Shown here piece by piece: positions 56,318 through 64,000 of a stretch of DNA of 64,000 nucleotides; within the stretch, counting starts at the first letter, position 1, and each line of letters opens with the position of its first letter. The notes under the pieces are model-generated. The model did not search any database. It was given only the letters and a program-made list of their open reading frames with translations, and was not told where the DNA came from. The translations under genes and the position numbers were made by a program. Source of the stretch: Pseudorhodobacter sp. PARRP1 (GTDB taxonomy: Bacteria; Pseudomonadota; Alphaproteobacteria; Rhodobacterales; Rhodobacteraceae). The DNA lies in assembly GCA_002256245.1 (NCBI GenBank), contig NKIU01000010.1:1-64000 (forward strand), read 5' to 3'.

Positions 56318-57849
56318 ATCGGCGCGCCACTGTGCAGGGCGGTCAGCAGCTGATCGGCCTCACGCAGAACGGTGGTGCGACGCGATTCAGCCATCTTGTC
56401 CCACGTGCGATACATCTGCGCCATGCGCGGGTTTTTGACAAAACGGTCACGGTGGCGATCCAGAAACTGCCAATACAGCAGGTTAAACGGGCAGGCATCT
56501 GGCCCGGTGCGGTCTTTGACCTTGTAGGCACAGGTGCCGCAATAGTTGGACATCCGGTCGATATAGGCCCCCGATGACACATAGGGCTTGGAGCCCAGCT
56601 GGCCGCCACAGGCAAACTGGCTCATCCCCAAAGTGTTGGGGGCCTCAACCCATTCGAAGGCGTCGATATAGACGGCGAGATACCATTCGTGGACAAAAAC
56701 AGGGTCTATGCCGGCCAAAAGCGCAAAGTTTCCGGTGATCATCAGGCGTTGGATGTGGTGAGCATAGGCCAGATCGCGGGTTTGTGCGACTGCGGCCTTC
56801 ATGCAGGCCATTTTGGTTTTGCCGCCCCAGTAAACATCCGGCAGCGGTGCTTTGTGGTCTAGCGCGTTCCACGTGGGATACTCTGGCCCATTCAGCGCCC
56901 AGATGCCGCGCATATATTCGCGCCAACCGATGATCTGACGAATGAAGCCTTCGACCGCATTCAGGGGCGCGCGACCGGCGTGATATTCTGCCTCGGCGCG
57001 TTGGCAGACCTCGAGCGGTGAGAGCAGGCCAAGGTTGATGCAGGGCGATAAGAGCGAATGGCTGAGGAACGGATCATCCGTCAGCATCGCGTCTTGCTCG
57101 TCGCCAAAGCGGGGCAGGCTATGGGCGATGAAGTGATCGAGCGCCTGCAACGCTTGGGCGCGATCTGTCGGCCAGTGAAACGGGCGAAGTTTGCCGAAGT
57201 GCATGGAAAAATGCGTCTCTACCAAGGCTAAAACGGCCTCTGTTTCGGCATCGGGCGTAAAACGGAGCGGTTTGGGCCGTAGCATGTCTGGTTTGGCGGC
57301 CTTGCGGTTTTCGGGATCAAAATTCCACTGACCGCCGACAGGTTGATCGCCATCCATCAGCACGCCGGTGCGGCGGCGCATGTCGCGGTAAAACCACTCC
57401 ATGCGCAACTGCTTGCGCTCGGCCGCCCAAGATGTGAACACCTCGGGCGGACAAAGGAAGCGATCGTCTGGCAGCATCGTGACCGTCAACGGCACGGCTT
57501 CCAGCGCTTGCAGCAACCGCCAGTCGCCTGGAGTTGTCACGATCAGCCGATCAGAGCCATATTCAGCAGCCCGTCGGAGAATTTCTGCTGGTAACGACGG
57601 CCCGGTTTCCCGGTCGTCTAACCGAGAATAGGCAACGGTGTAGCCTTGCTGTGTCAGATGCCGCGCGAATTTTCGCATCGCGGTCAGCACCAAGGCGATT
57701 TTCTGCGGGTGATGCGGGACGGCGGTTGCTTCAGCGATGACCTCGGCCATCACGACAATATCGCGGGCGGGATCGGCCCCGCGCAATCCTGCGAGGGTGT
57801 CGGTCAACTGGTCACCCAAAACCAGAATGAGGCGGGGTTTGTCTGTCAT
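56314..57849 (-). CDS. FeS-containing (6-4) photolyase, PhrB-type (DPRP family)
   Basis: 511 residues. Repairs (6-4) photoproducts with blue light, FAD and a 4Fe-4S cluster. The cluster cysteines Cys349, Cys437, Cys440 and Cys453 lie one residue off the known PhrB positions (350, 438, 441, 454), and His365-366 near the active site is kept (AYAHHIQRLM). N-terminal LILVLGDQL is the antenna (lumazine) domain. Length matches the bacterial cryptochrome/photolyase (FeS-BCP) family. Confidence 0.92.
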   Translation of the reverse strand: MTDKPRLILVLGDQLTDTLAGLRGADPARDIVVMAEVIAEATAVPHHPQKIALVLTAMRKFARHLTQQGYTVAYSRLDDRETGPSLPAEILRRAAEYGSDRLIVTTPGDWRLLQALEAVPLTVTMLPDDRFLCPPEVFTSWAAERKQLRMEWFYRDMRRRTGVLMDGDQPVGGQWNFDPENRKAAKPDMLRPKPLRFTPDAETEAVLALVETHFSMHFGKLRPFHWPTDRAQALQALDHFIAHSLPRFGDEQDAMLTDDPFLSHSLLSPCINLGLLSPLEVCQRAEAEYHAGRAPLNAVEGFIRQIIGWREYMRGIWALNGPEYPTWNALDHKAPLPDVYWGGKTKMACMKAAVAQTRDLAYAHHIQRLMITGNFALLAGIDPVFVHEWYLAVYIDAFEWVEAPNTLGMSQFACGGQLGSKPYVSSGAYIDRMSNYCGTCAYKVKDRTGPDACPFNLLYWQFLDRHRDRFVKNPRMAQMYRTWDKMAESRRTTVLREADQLLTALHSGAPI

Positions 57850-57895
57850 GGGGCGCAGATAGCGTGCGGATCTGGAAAGTCAGGGGGCGCGGCGC

Positions 57896-58180
57896 TTATC
57901 CCAGCAGTTTTGCCAACCCCATTGCAACTGCAGGGTTGCCGGACAACTTGATCTTCCCCGTGACCAGCGCAGTCATTGGATTCAACTTGCCCTTCAAAAG
58001 GTTGATCAGATTTTCCTCGGTCAGGCGCAGGGTGCAATCGGCGTCACGATCTTCGGTCGTGGCGGTGCCGTCGGCCAAGACGATCAAGCCAGATGCGCCG
58101 CAATCAAACTTTAGGCTGCCCGAGAAGGTCTTGGTTTCCAACTCTTTGCGCAGACGCGCCGCGATGTCTTGCAGTCCCAA
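57896..58180 (-). CDS. SCP2 sterol-binding-domain protein
   Basis: 94 residues from TTG at 58180 (AGGAGAG upstream); the longer frame has no ribosome site. Single SCP2 fold: FDCGASGLIVLADGTATTEDRDADCTLRLTEENLINLLKGKLNPMTALVTGKIKLSGNPAVAM. It binds lipids in a hydrophobic cavity. Cytoplasmic; role unknown in bacteria. Confidence 0.85.
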   Translation of the reverse strand: MGLQDIAARLRKELETKTFSGSLKFDCGASGLIVLADGTATTEDRDADCTLRLTEENLINLLKGKLNPMTALVTGKIKLSGNPAVAMGLAKLLG

Positions 58181-58257
58181 GGGTGCTCTCCTGATGTCTC
58201 CAGACAAGGTAGCGGGGCGCGAGGGCAGCACAACCGCGCCGTGACGTCACGCCATGC

Positions 58258-58287
58258 AAAAGGCCGCACCTGTGCGGGTGCGGCCTT
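58258..58287 (-). terminator. Terminator of argG
   Basis: On the minus strand AAGGCCGCACC (58287-58277) pairs perfectly with GGTGCGGCCTT (58270-58260), followed by TTG. 18 bases after the argG stop. Confidence 0.88.
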
Positions 58288-58304
58288 CCAAACTGCGTAA
58301 ACTT

Positions 58305-59546
58305 TTAGCCTTTGTCGGCAACCCGGGCATTGCGGCTGGCGATCAACCGCAGGCGCAGGGCGTTCAGGCGGATGAAGCCTTCGGCGTCTTTCTGATCGTA
58401 GGCGCCCGCGTCTTCTTCGAAGGTGACGTGCTTTTCGGAATAGAGGCTGTGATCCGACCAACGCGCCACGGTGCGGGCCGAGCCTTTATACAGCTTGACC
58501 CGCACCGTGCCGGTGACATGGGTTTGAGTGTGGTCGATCAGGGCTTGCAGGGCCTCACGCTCGGGCGAGAACCAGAAGCCGTTGTAGATCAACTCGGCAT
58601 AGCGCGGCATGATGCTGTCTTTCAGATGGCCCGCGCCTGCATCCAGCGTGATCTGTTCAATGCCGCGGTGGGCTTCCAGCAGGATGGTGCCGCCGGGGGT
58701 CTCGTAAAGGCCGCGCGATTTCATGCCGACGAAGCGGTTTTCCACAAGGTCCAACAGACCAACGCCATGCTTGCCGCCGATATCATTCAGGCGGGCGAGG
58801 ATGGTTGCGGGAGACAACGCCTCGCCATTGATGGACACGGCATCACCACGTTCAAAGCCGATTTCGAGGTATTCCGGAGTATCCGGGGCTTTTTCCACCG
58901 GGGTGACGCGCTGATAGACGAACTCGGGCGCTTCTTCCGCCGGATTCTCCAGCACTTTGCCTTCAGAGGACGTGTGCAGCAGGTTGGCATCGACGCTGAA
59001 CGGTGCCTCGCCGCGTTTGTCTTTGGCGATTGGAATCTGGTTGGCTTCGGCAAATTCCAACAGCTTGGTGCGCGAAGTCAAATCCCACAGACGCCACGGC
59101 GCGATGACCTTGATCGCAGGGTCAAGCGCGGCAGCAGACAGTTCGAACCGCACTTGGTCGTTACCCTTGCCAGTTGCGCCATGCGCCACGGCATCTGCGC
59201 CAGTTTCATGTGCGATGCGCACAAGATGCTGGCTGATCAGCGGGCGGGCGATTGAGGTGCCAAGCAGGTAGAGGCCTTCATAAAGTGCATTGGCGCGAAA
59301 CATCGGAAAGACGAAATCGCGCACGAATTCTTCACGCACATCAACGATGTGAATGTTCTCTTCCTTGATGCCCATCAGCAGGGCTTTTTGCTTGGCGGGG
59401 GCCAGTTCTTCGCCCTGCCCCAGATCGGCGGTGAAAGTCACCACCTCGCAGCCATACTCGGTTTGCAGCCATTTCAGGATGATCGAGGTATCCAAACCGC
59501 CGGAATAGGCGAGGACGACTTTCTTGGGGGCGAGCTTGGTGGACAT
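58305..59546 (-). CDS. argG: Argininosuccinate synthase
   Basis: 413 residues. Joins citrulline and aspartate with ATP. PP-loop [14 protein letters not shown] near 11-24 and the [10 protein letters not shown] and [14 protein letters not shown] motifs. ATG has GGAGATCCCC-type sequence upstream. Single-gene unit closed by a strong terminator. Confidence 0.96.
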   Translation of the reverse strand: MSTKLAPKKVVLAYSGGLDTSIILKWLQTEYGCEVVTFTADLGQGEELAPAKQKALLMGIKEENIHIVDVREEFVRDFVFPMFRANALYEGLYLLGTSIARPLISQHLVRIAHETGADAVAHGATGKGNDQVRFELSAAALDPAIKVIAPWRLWDLTSRTKLLEFAEANQIPIAKDKRGEAPFSVDANLLHTSSEGKVLENPAEEAPEFVYQRVTPVEKAPDTPEYLEIGFERGDAVSINGEALSPATILARLNDIGGKHGVGLLDLVENRFVGMKSRGLYETPGGTILLEAHRGIEQITLDAGAGHLKDSIMPRYAELIYNGFWFSPEREALQALIDHTQTHVTGTVRVKLYKGSARTVARWSDHSLYSEKHVTFEEDAGAYDQKDAEGFIRLNALRLRLIASRNARVADKG

Positions 59547-59670
59547 GGGGATCTCCGCTGCGGGTTTCGCCCGCGATTATCGGGAAACGCGCGCAAGGGC
59601 AAGGCTGGCGGTTGACAGGGGGGGATTGCGGTGAATCATGGCGAGATTGGTGAAATTTATGGAGGGCTCG

Positions 59671-60420
59671 ATGAAGGGCGTGCAGATTTTCTCACATTCG
59701 TTGCGGCAGGTGATGGATAACTTTGGCCCGGCGCTGAAAGTGTCGGGGGTGCTGTATCTTGTGCAGGTCGGGATCACTATGCTGTTGGGCTACGCCATGG
59801 CAGCGGCCGGCATGGGCATGATGGGCGGCGGCATAGGCTTGGGCGTTGTGCTGGTACTGGTGGTGACACTGATCACCGGAATCTGGATCGCCGTAGCCTG
59901 GCATCGCTATGTGCTGCTGGGAGAGGAGCCCGTCGGTGTGGTTCCACCGTTCATGGGTGAGCGAATGGGGCAATACTTCATCAAGTCGCTGTTGATCGGG
60001 CTGGCTCTGATGGTGCTGGGGATGGTGCTTGGCATGATTGTGGGCACGCTGTTCGGCCGTCTGATGATGGGTGGTCCCTTCATGGCCATGCTGCTGATGG
60101 CTGTGATGGTGCAGGTGCCGCTGATTTTTCTGGGCCTGCGCCTGTCTGCGGCGCTGCCGGGCACGGCCTTGGGCAGCAACCTGCCGTTCCTGGCGGGCTG
60201 GCAAGCGACCGAGGGCGAATGGCGGCCTTTGCTGCAACTGTCGGCCTTGATGGCGCTGGCCCTGTGGGTGGTAAATATGCTCAGTTGGTTCGTGTTTGGT
60301 GGCTTTGGCCCTTTGGCGACTATTTGGCAACTGATCGCGGGATGGCCGATCACGATGGTGGGGCTTTCGATACTGACCACGCTTTACGGCCATTACATTG
60401 AAAAGCGCCCGCTGGTGTGA
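59671..60420 (+). CDS. Multi-pass membrane protein of unknown function
   Basis: 249 residues from the ATG at 59671 (GGAGGG 4 bases upstream), preferred over the ATG at 59638. About six membrane helices; a Gly/Met-rich pair (AAAGMGMMGGGIG; FGRLMMGGPFMAMLL) stands out. C-terminus GHYIEKRPLV. Resembles uncharacterised Rhodobacteraceae membrane proteins (YIP1/DUF4013-like topology), but no family is certain. Confidence 0.7.
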   Translation: MKGVQIFSHSLRQVMDNFGPALKVSGVLYLVQVGITMLLGYAMAAAGMGMMGGGIGLGVVLVLVVTLITGIWIAVAWHRYVLLGEEPVGVVPPFMGERMGQYFIKSLLIGLALMVLGMVLGMIVGTLFGRLMMGGPFMAMLLMAVMVQVPLIFLGLRLSAALPGTALGSNLPFLAGWQATEGEWRPLLQLSALMALALWVVNMLSWFVFGGFGPLATIWQLIAGWPITMVGLSILTTLYGHYIEKRPLV

Positions 60421-60456
60421 CTTGCTTTTCGCGCGTGGGCGGGCGAAATCGGGGGT

Positions 60457-61704
60457 ATGAACGATTTTCCAGATGCTGCCCGCCAATCCACCCGCGCCCT
60501 GCGCGAGTTGTTTCCGCGCACACCGTTGCAGCGGAATGACTACCTGTCACGACGCTATGGTGCAGAGATCTGGCTGAAACGCGAGGATCTCAGCCCTGTG
60601 CGCAGTTACAAACTGCGCGGGGCGTTTACGGCCATGCGCAAGGTTCGGGCCTCTAATCCGGCGCAAACAGCGTTTGTATGCGCGTCGGCGGGCAATCATG
60701 CGCAGGGTGTAGCGTTCGCTTGCAAACACTTCGGCGTGAAAGGCACGATCTTCATGCCGGTGACAACGCCACAGCAGAAGATCGACAAGACGCGCGCCTT
60801 TGGTGGCGATGCGGTGCGAATCGTGCTGACCGGGGATTATTTCGATCAGACTCTGACAGCGTCTCAAACGTTTTGCGCCGAGCAGGGCGCACATTTTCTG
60901 TCGCCGTTTGATGACGAGGACGTTATCGAAGGCCAGGCCTCGGTCGCGGTTGAGATGCTGGAGCAATTGGGCCGCGCACCCGATCTGGTTGTGCTGCCTG
61001 TGGGTGGCGGTGGGCTGGCCTCTGGTGTGACGCGTTTCTTACGGGCGGAGGCCCCTCAAACCCAATATCGCTTCGTTGAACCTGTGGGTGGCGCCAGCTT
61101 GACGGCAGCGCTTTTCGCGCAAGAGCCCGTGAAACTGCGCACGATCAACAGTTTTGTCGATGGCGCAGCAGTTGCACGATTGGGTGACAAGACGTTCGCA
61201 GCGCTATCTTGGGTGAAGCCAACCGAGGTGCTGCTGGCACCGGAAGACCGCATTTGCGTGACCATGCTAGAGATGCTGAACGTGGAAGGCATCGTGTTAG
61301 AGCCTGCGGGCGCGCTTTCCGTCGATGTTTTGCAAGACCTTGCCGCCGAAGTTGCAGGAAAGACCGTGGTCTGCGTGACCTCGGGCGGGAATTTTGATTT
61401 TGAGCGCCTGCCAGAAGTAAAGGAGCGGGCGCAGCGCTATTCGGGTGTGAAGAAGTATTTCATCCTGCGGATGCCGCAACGACCCGGTGCGCTGAAAGAG
61501 TTCTTGGGGATGCTCGGCCCAGATGATGATATCGCGCGATTCGAGTATTTGAAAAAGTCGGCTCGCAACTTCGGCTCCGTTTTGATCGGGATTGAAACCA
61601 GCCAGGCCTCAAACTTCAAAATCCTCTTCGATCAGTTGGATGCGGCTTCATTCACCTACCGAGACATCACCAATGACGAAATACTGTCGGAATTTCTGAT
61701 CTAG
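60457..61704 (+). CDS. ilvA: Threonine dehydratase (short form with one ACT-like domain)
   Basis: 415 residues. Deaminates threonine to 2-oxobutanoate for isoleucine synthesis. PLP Lys52 in VRSYKLRGAF; glycine loop VGGGGLASGV; C-terminal ACT-like regulatory region of ~80 residues (KKYFILRMPQRPGALKEFLGML), the IlvA type with a single such domain. Stop overlaps the convergent Hpt gene. Confidence 0.93.
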   Translation: MNDFPDAARQSTRALRELFPRTPLQRNDYLSRRYGAEIWLKREDLSPVRSYKLRGAFTAMRKVRASNPAQTAFVCASAGNHAQGVAFACKHFGVKGTIFMPVTTPQQKIDKTRAFGGDAVRIVLTGDYFDQTLTASQTFCAEQGAHFLSPFDDEDVIEGQASVAVEMLEQLGRAPDLVVLPVGGGGLASGVTRFLRAEAPQTQYRFVEPVGGASLTAALFAQEPVKLRTINSFVDGAAVARLGDKTFAALSWVKPTEVLLAPEDRICVTMLEMLNVEGIVLEPAGALSVDVLQDLAAEVAGKTVVCVTSGGNFDFERLPEVKERAQRYSGVKKYFILRMPQRPGALKEFLGMLGPDDDIARFEYLKKSARNFGSVLIGIETSQASNFKILFDQLDAASFTYRDITNDEILSEFLI

Positions 61705-62072
61705 GCGGCACTGGCGTTTTGCCCGGCAAAAAGCGCCGCTTTCGACGCATGATAGCTGCTGCAAAGCTGCGCCAGATCAATGGCGGTTTCGCCAGAAGCT
61801 GCACGGCGCTCTCCGTCCTGGCAATGCGCGGCAAACTGCGCGAAGCCAAGGTTTAACGCGGCACCCTTCAGAAAATGCAGGTCAGCTTCCAATGCCTTGG
61901 CGCCCACGGTTCTTGAAATACGACCGATAACTTCATCCGCCTCTTCCAGAAACAGCGCAACGACTTCGGCGAAATCATCGTCGCCAATTTCTGACCGAAG
62001 GTCATTCACCCTTTCCCACGCAATCACAGCACACCCGCCTTTCACCGTCCATGGCACGAGATTGCGCGGCAT
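61701..62072 (-). CDS. Hpt (histidine phosphotransfer) domain protein
   Basis: 123 residues, or about 108 if the GTG near 62027 is used; neither start has a strong ribosome site. A single four-helix Hpt domain with phospho-acceptor His66 in LHFLKGAALNLGF. It relays phosphate between a hybrid kinase and a response regulator. Divergent from a response regulator-phosphatase gene 110 bases away, the likely partner. No kinase in the window. Confidence 0.85.
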   Translation of the reverse strand: MPRNLVPWTVKGGCAVIAWERVNDLRSEIGDDDFAEVVALFLEEADEVIGRISRTVGAKALEADLHFLKGAALNLGFAQFAAHCQDGERRAASGETAIDLAQLCSSYHASKAALFAGQNASAA

Positions 62073-62181
62073 CCCTTAACAATCGGTAACTGCTAACCGT
62101 AGGGATAGGCACAGTTTTAAGTTTCACCTGCCGTTAAGAGGTTGGGTTCAGACAAGACAAAACCAGTGTTGAGGCGCGATT

Positions 62182-63468
62182 TTGAAATCCAATCATCTTC
62201 CTATGAATGTGGCGGCACGCAGGCCCAGCGCCTTCGCGGCCCGGCCTGTCCTAGTGGTGGATGACAGCAAAGCGCAGCGCAAAATCCTGCAAATGCAACT
62301 GACGCGCTGGGGCTATCAGGTGACCGAAGCTGCCTCGGGGGATGAGGCGCTTGCGCTGTGTCTTGCGCAGGATTTTGACATCGTGCTGTCAGACTGGATG
62401 ATGCCTGGAATGAACGGCCTGGAATTTTGCAAAGCTTTTCGGGCACTTCCACGTGATGGCTATGGATATTTCATCCTGCTGACCTCGAAATCGGAGAAGG
62501 CCGAAATCGCAGACGGGCTGGATAATGGCGCGGATGATTTTCTGACGAAGCCCGTCAGTTCGGATGAGTTGCGCGCCCGGTTGCGGGCGGGGGAGCGCAT
62601 TCTGGGAATGCAGGATGAGTTGGTTGAAAAGAACCGCTTGATCGGCAGCACCCTGCAAAAACTGCAAGAACTTTATGATTCGCTTGACCGCGATCTTATC
62701 GAGGCGCGCAAGCTGCAACAGACATTGGTGCGGGATCGGCTACGCGATTTCGGCGCAGGTAAAGCGGCATTGATGTTGCGCCCATCGGGGCATGTCGGCG
62801 GCGATCTTGTGGGCAGTTTTGTGATCAACGCACATCGTATCGTGGTCTATTCAGTCGATGTTTCGGGGCATGGCGTGGCCTCTGCGATGATGACGGCCCG
62901 GTTGGCGGGGCTGCTGTCTGGTGCATCGCCCGAGCAAAACATCGCGCTGAAGACTGCCCCAGATGGCGCGCGTGATGCCTGGCCACCCGCCATTGTGGCG
63001 GGCCGGCTGAACCGGATGATGCTGGAGGAGTTGCAGGTCGATCAGTATTTCACGCTCTGCTACGCCGAAATCGATCTTGAAACTGGTCTGGCGACGTTTG
63101 TGCAAGCCGGGCATCCACATCCGTTGATGCTGCGCGCAGATGGCGCCATCGAACGGCTGGGCGACGGAGGTCTGCCAATCGGACTCATTGAGGGCGCAGA
63201 CTATCCGCAGACCAGCATCAGATTGCGGCCGGGTGATCGGCTGTTTCTGGTTTCCGATGGCGTGACCGAATGCCCGAATGCACAAGGCGAAGAGCTGGGA
63301 AGTGATGGCCTGATCAGAATATTGCGGAATAACAGTGTTTTAGATAGCCAAAACCTGCTGGAAGCCTTGCTTTGGGACTTGAACACTTTCTCCGGTGGGG
63401 GCGTATTTCCCGATGACGTATCTGGCTTGATCTTTGACTATCTCGGACCTACGCCCGATTCCAGTTGA
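62182..63468 (+). CDS. Response regulator with PP2C-type (SpoIIE/RsbU) phosphatase output
   Basis: 428 residues from a TTG start (GAGG 7 bases upstream); the ATG at 62203 is an alternative. N-terminal receiver (about 21-140): VLVVDDSKAQRK, phospho-acceptor Asp71 (VLSDWMMPGMNG), FLTKP. A coiled-coil linker (about 150-185) leads to a PPM phosphatase with HVGGDLVGSF, SVDVSGHGVASAMM and VSDGVTECPN. Such proteins usually dephosphorylate an anti-sigma-factor antagonist. Neither the antagonist nor the anti-sigma factor is nearby. Confidence 0.93.
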   Translation: MKSNHLPMNVAARRPSAFAARPVLVVDDSKAQRKILQMQLTRWGYQVTEAASGDEALALCLAQDFDIVLSDWMMPGMNGLEFCKAFRALPRDGYGYFILLTSKSEKAEIADGLDNGADDFLTKPVSSDELRARLRAGERILGMQDELVEKNRLIGSTLQKLQELYDSLDRDLIEARKLQQTLVRDRLRDFGAGKAALMLRPSGHVGGDLVGSFVINAHRIVVYSVDVSGHGVASAMMTARLAGLLSGASPEQNIALKTAPDGARDAWPPAIVAGRLNRMMLEELQVDQYFTLCYAEIDLETGLATFVQAGHPHPLMLRADGAIERLGDGGLPIGLIEGADYPQTSIRLRPGDRLFLVSDGVTECPNAQGEELGSDGLIRILRNNSVLDSQNLLEALLWDLNTFSGGGVFPDDVSGLIFDYLGPTPDSS

Positions 63469-63902
63469 CGCAAAGCGCGCGCCAACATGGCGCGGTCGCC
63501 GGGGTTTCCGAGCAGACGCAGCCCCGCTTGAGGCGCCATCCAAACCGCCTCATGTCCCTGTTCGGTAGGGGTTCCAATGCGCAATACCGGGCGCGCAAGG
63601 TAAACGGTGCAAATCTTTTCTGCCCAAAGGTCGTATTCTGGCATGAAGGTAAAGCGCCGAAATACACCCACGCGACGCACACCTGCGATGTGATAGCCCG
63701 TTTCCTCCATCACCTCGCGATGCAGCGCAGCGATGGGATGCTCGCCTTTGTCGATGCCGCCACCAGGCAATTGGTATTCGGGTGTCGGTTCGGCCTGAAA
63801 TGTCGTCAGAATCGCCCCGCGATCCCACAGCACGGCATAAACTCCTGGCCTGCGAGTGTAGCGGCGGCCCGGTTCGGGGCTTTTTCCATAGCGTTTGATC
63901 AT
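63438..63902 (-). CDS. Nudix hydrolase
   Basis: 154 residues. Nudix box GGIDKGEHPIAALHREVMEETGYHI fits GX5EX7REUXEEXGU exactly. Pyrophosphohydrolase of nucleoside diphosphate-X type; the substrate is unknown. Its 3' end overlaps the 3' end of the convergent response-regulator gene by 31 bases, so the last residues of both share DNA. Confidence 0.9.
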   Translation of the reverse strand: MIKRYGKSPEPGRRYTRRPGVYAVLWDRGAILTTFQAEPTPEYQLPGGGIDKGEHPIAALHREVMEETGYHIAGVRRVGVFRRFTFMPEYDLWAEKICTVYLARPVLRIGTPTEQGHEAVWMAPQAGLRLLGNPGDRAMLARALRQLESGVGPR

Positions 63903-63977
63903 GCCTGCCCCTTGGGTGCGCGGTTGCTCTGCCTATATAGGCGCGGTATGCCAAGCTTGGCACGTTTAGGAAACCCC

Positions 63978-64000
63978 ATGACCTCTCCTCTGCAAATCGC
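63978..64000 (+). CDS. 5' end of a gene cut by the window edge
   Basis: ATG with AGGAAA 7 bases upstream, encoding MTSPLQI before the sequence ends. Divergent from the Nudix gene. Rhodobacteraceae glutathione synthetases (gshB) begin in a similar way, but seven residues cannot support the assignment. Confidence 0.5.

Overview
The window reads as chromosomal DNA of a GC-rich alphaproteobacterium of the Rhodobacteraceae (Rhodobacter/Gemmobacter-like). Three things point there: gene order (miaB - phoH - ybeY - corC - lnt - metK - trmB), a SAM/SAH riboswitch in front of metK (a class known mainly from Rhodobacterales), and short GC-rich palindromes at gene ends typical of the family. No phage, transposase, CRISPR array or plasmid gene was seen. 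Almost every gene has a recognisable family. All calls rest on reading the sequence, not on database searches.

Layout. 0-0.4 kb: promoter and boxA-containing leader of an rRNA operon whose 16S gene lies off the left edge (minus strand). 0.4-2 kb: msrPQ, repair of oxidised methionine in the periplasm. 2.5-11.1 kb: a tight seven-gene minus-strand operon, hyuB-hyuA-livG-livF-livH-livM-livK, joining an ATP-dependent hydantoinase/oxoprolinase to a Liv-type ABC importer. An AraC-type regulator is divergent from it. 12.3-16.5 kb: a second cyclic-amide module, pxpA-BCCP-biotin carboxylase-pxpB-pxpC, with a divergent LysR regulator. Together 2.5-17.5 kb looks like an uptake and ring-opening/carboxylation island for a lactam, 5-oxoproline or hydantoin-like compound. 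It is the best candidate here for an incompletely described system. 17.8 kb: a small secreted protein with two Ltp-type repeats. 18.3-23.1 kb: a CUT2 sugar ABC transporter with a divergent LacI regulator and a perfect operator between them.

23.1-37.1 kb is mostly housekeeping: cmk, aroA, trmB, queF, metK, lnt, corC, ybeY, phoH and miaB. Lineage-specific genes are inserted: a capsule-like protein, two orphan proteins, and an OmpA-like protein plus a lipoprotein that share a domain. 37.2-39.3 kb: a conserved protein of unknown role and a Gfo/Idh/MocA oxidoreductase. 39.4-42.9 kb: a cobalamin riboswitch controlling a DUF1636 protein and a BtuFCD/FecBCD-type importer. 42.9-43.6 kb looks decayed.

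43.6-64 kb: a DHA2 drug exporter, two unidentified proteins, a TolB-like propeller, ClpB, glycerate 2-kinase preceded by tandem palindromes, cutC and a ROK kinase, pyrF, msrA, a class IV aminotransferase coupled to a sulfotransferase-like protein, an FeS (6-4) photolyase, an SCP2 protein, argG, a membrane protein, ilvA, a divergent Hpt / response-regulator-phosphatase pair, a Nudix hydrolase, and the first codons of one more gene.
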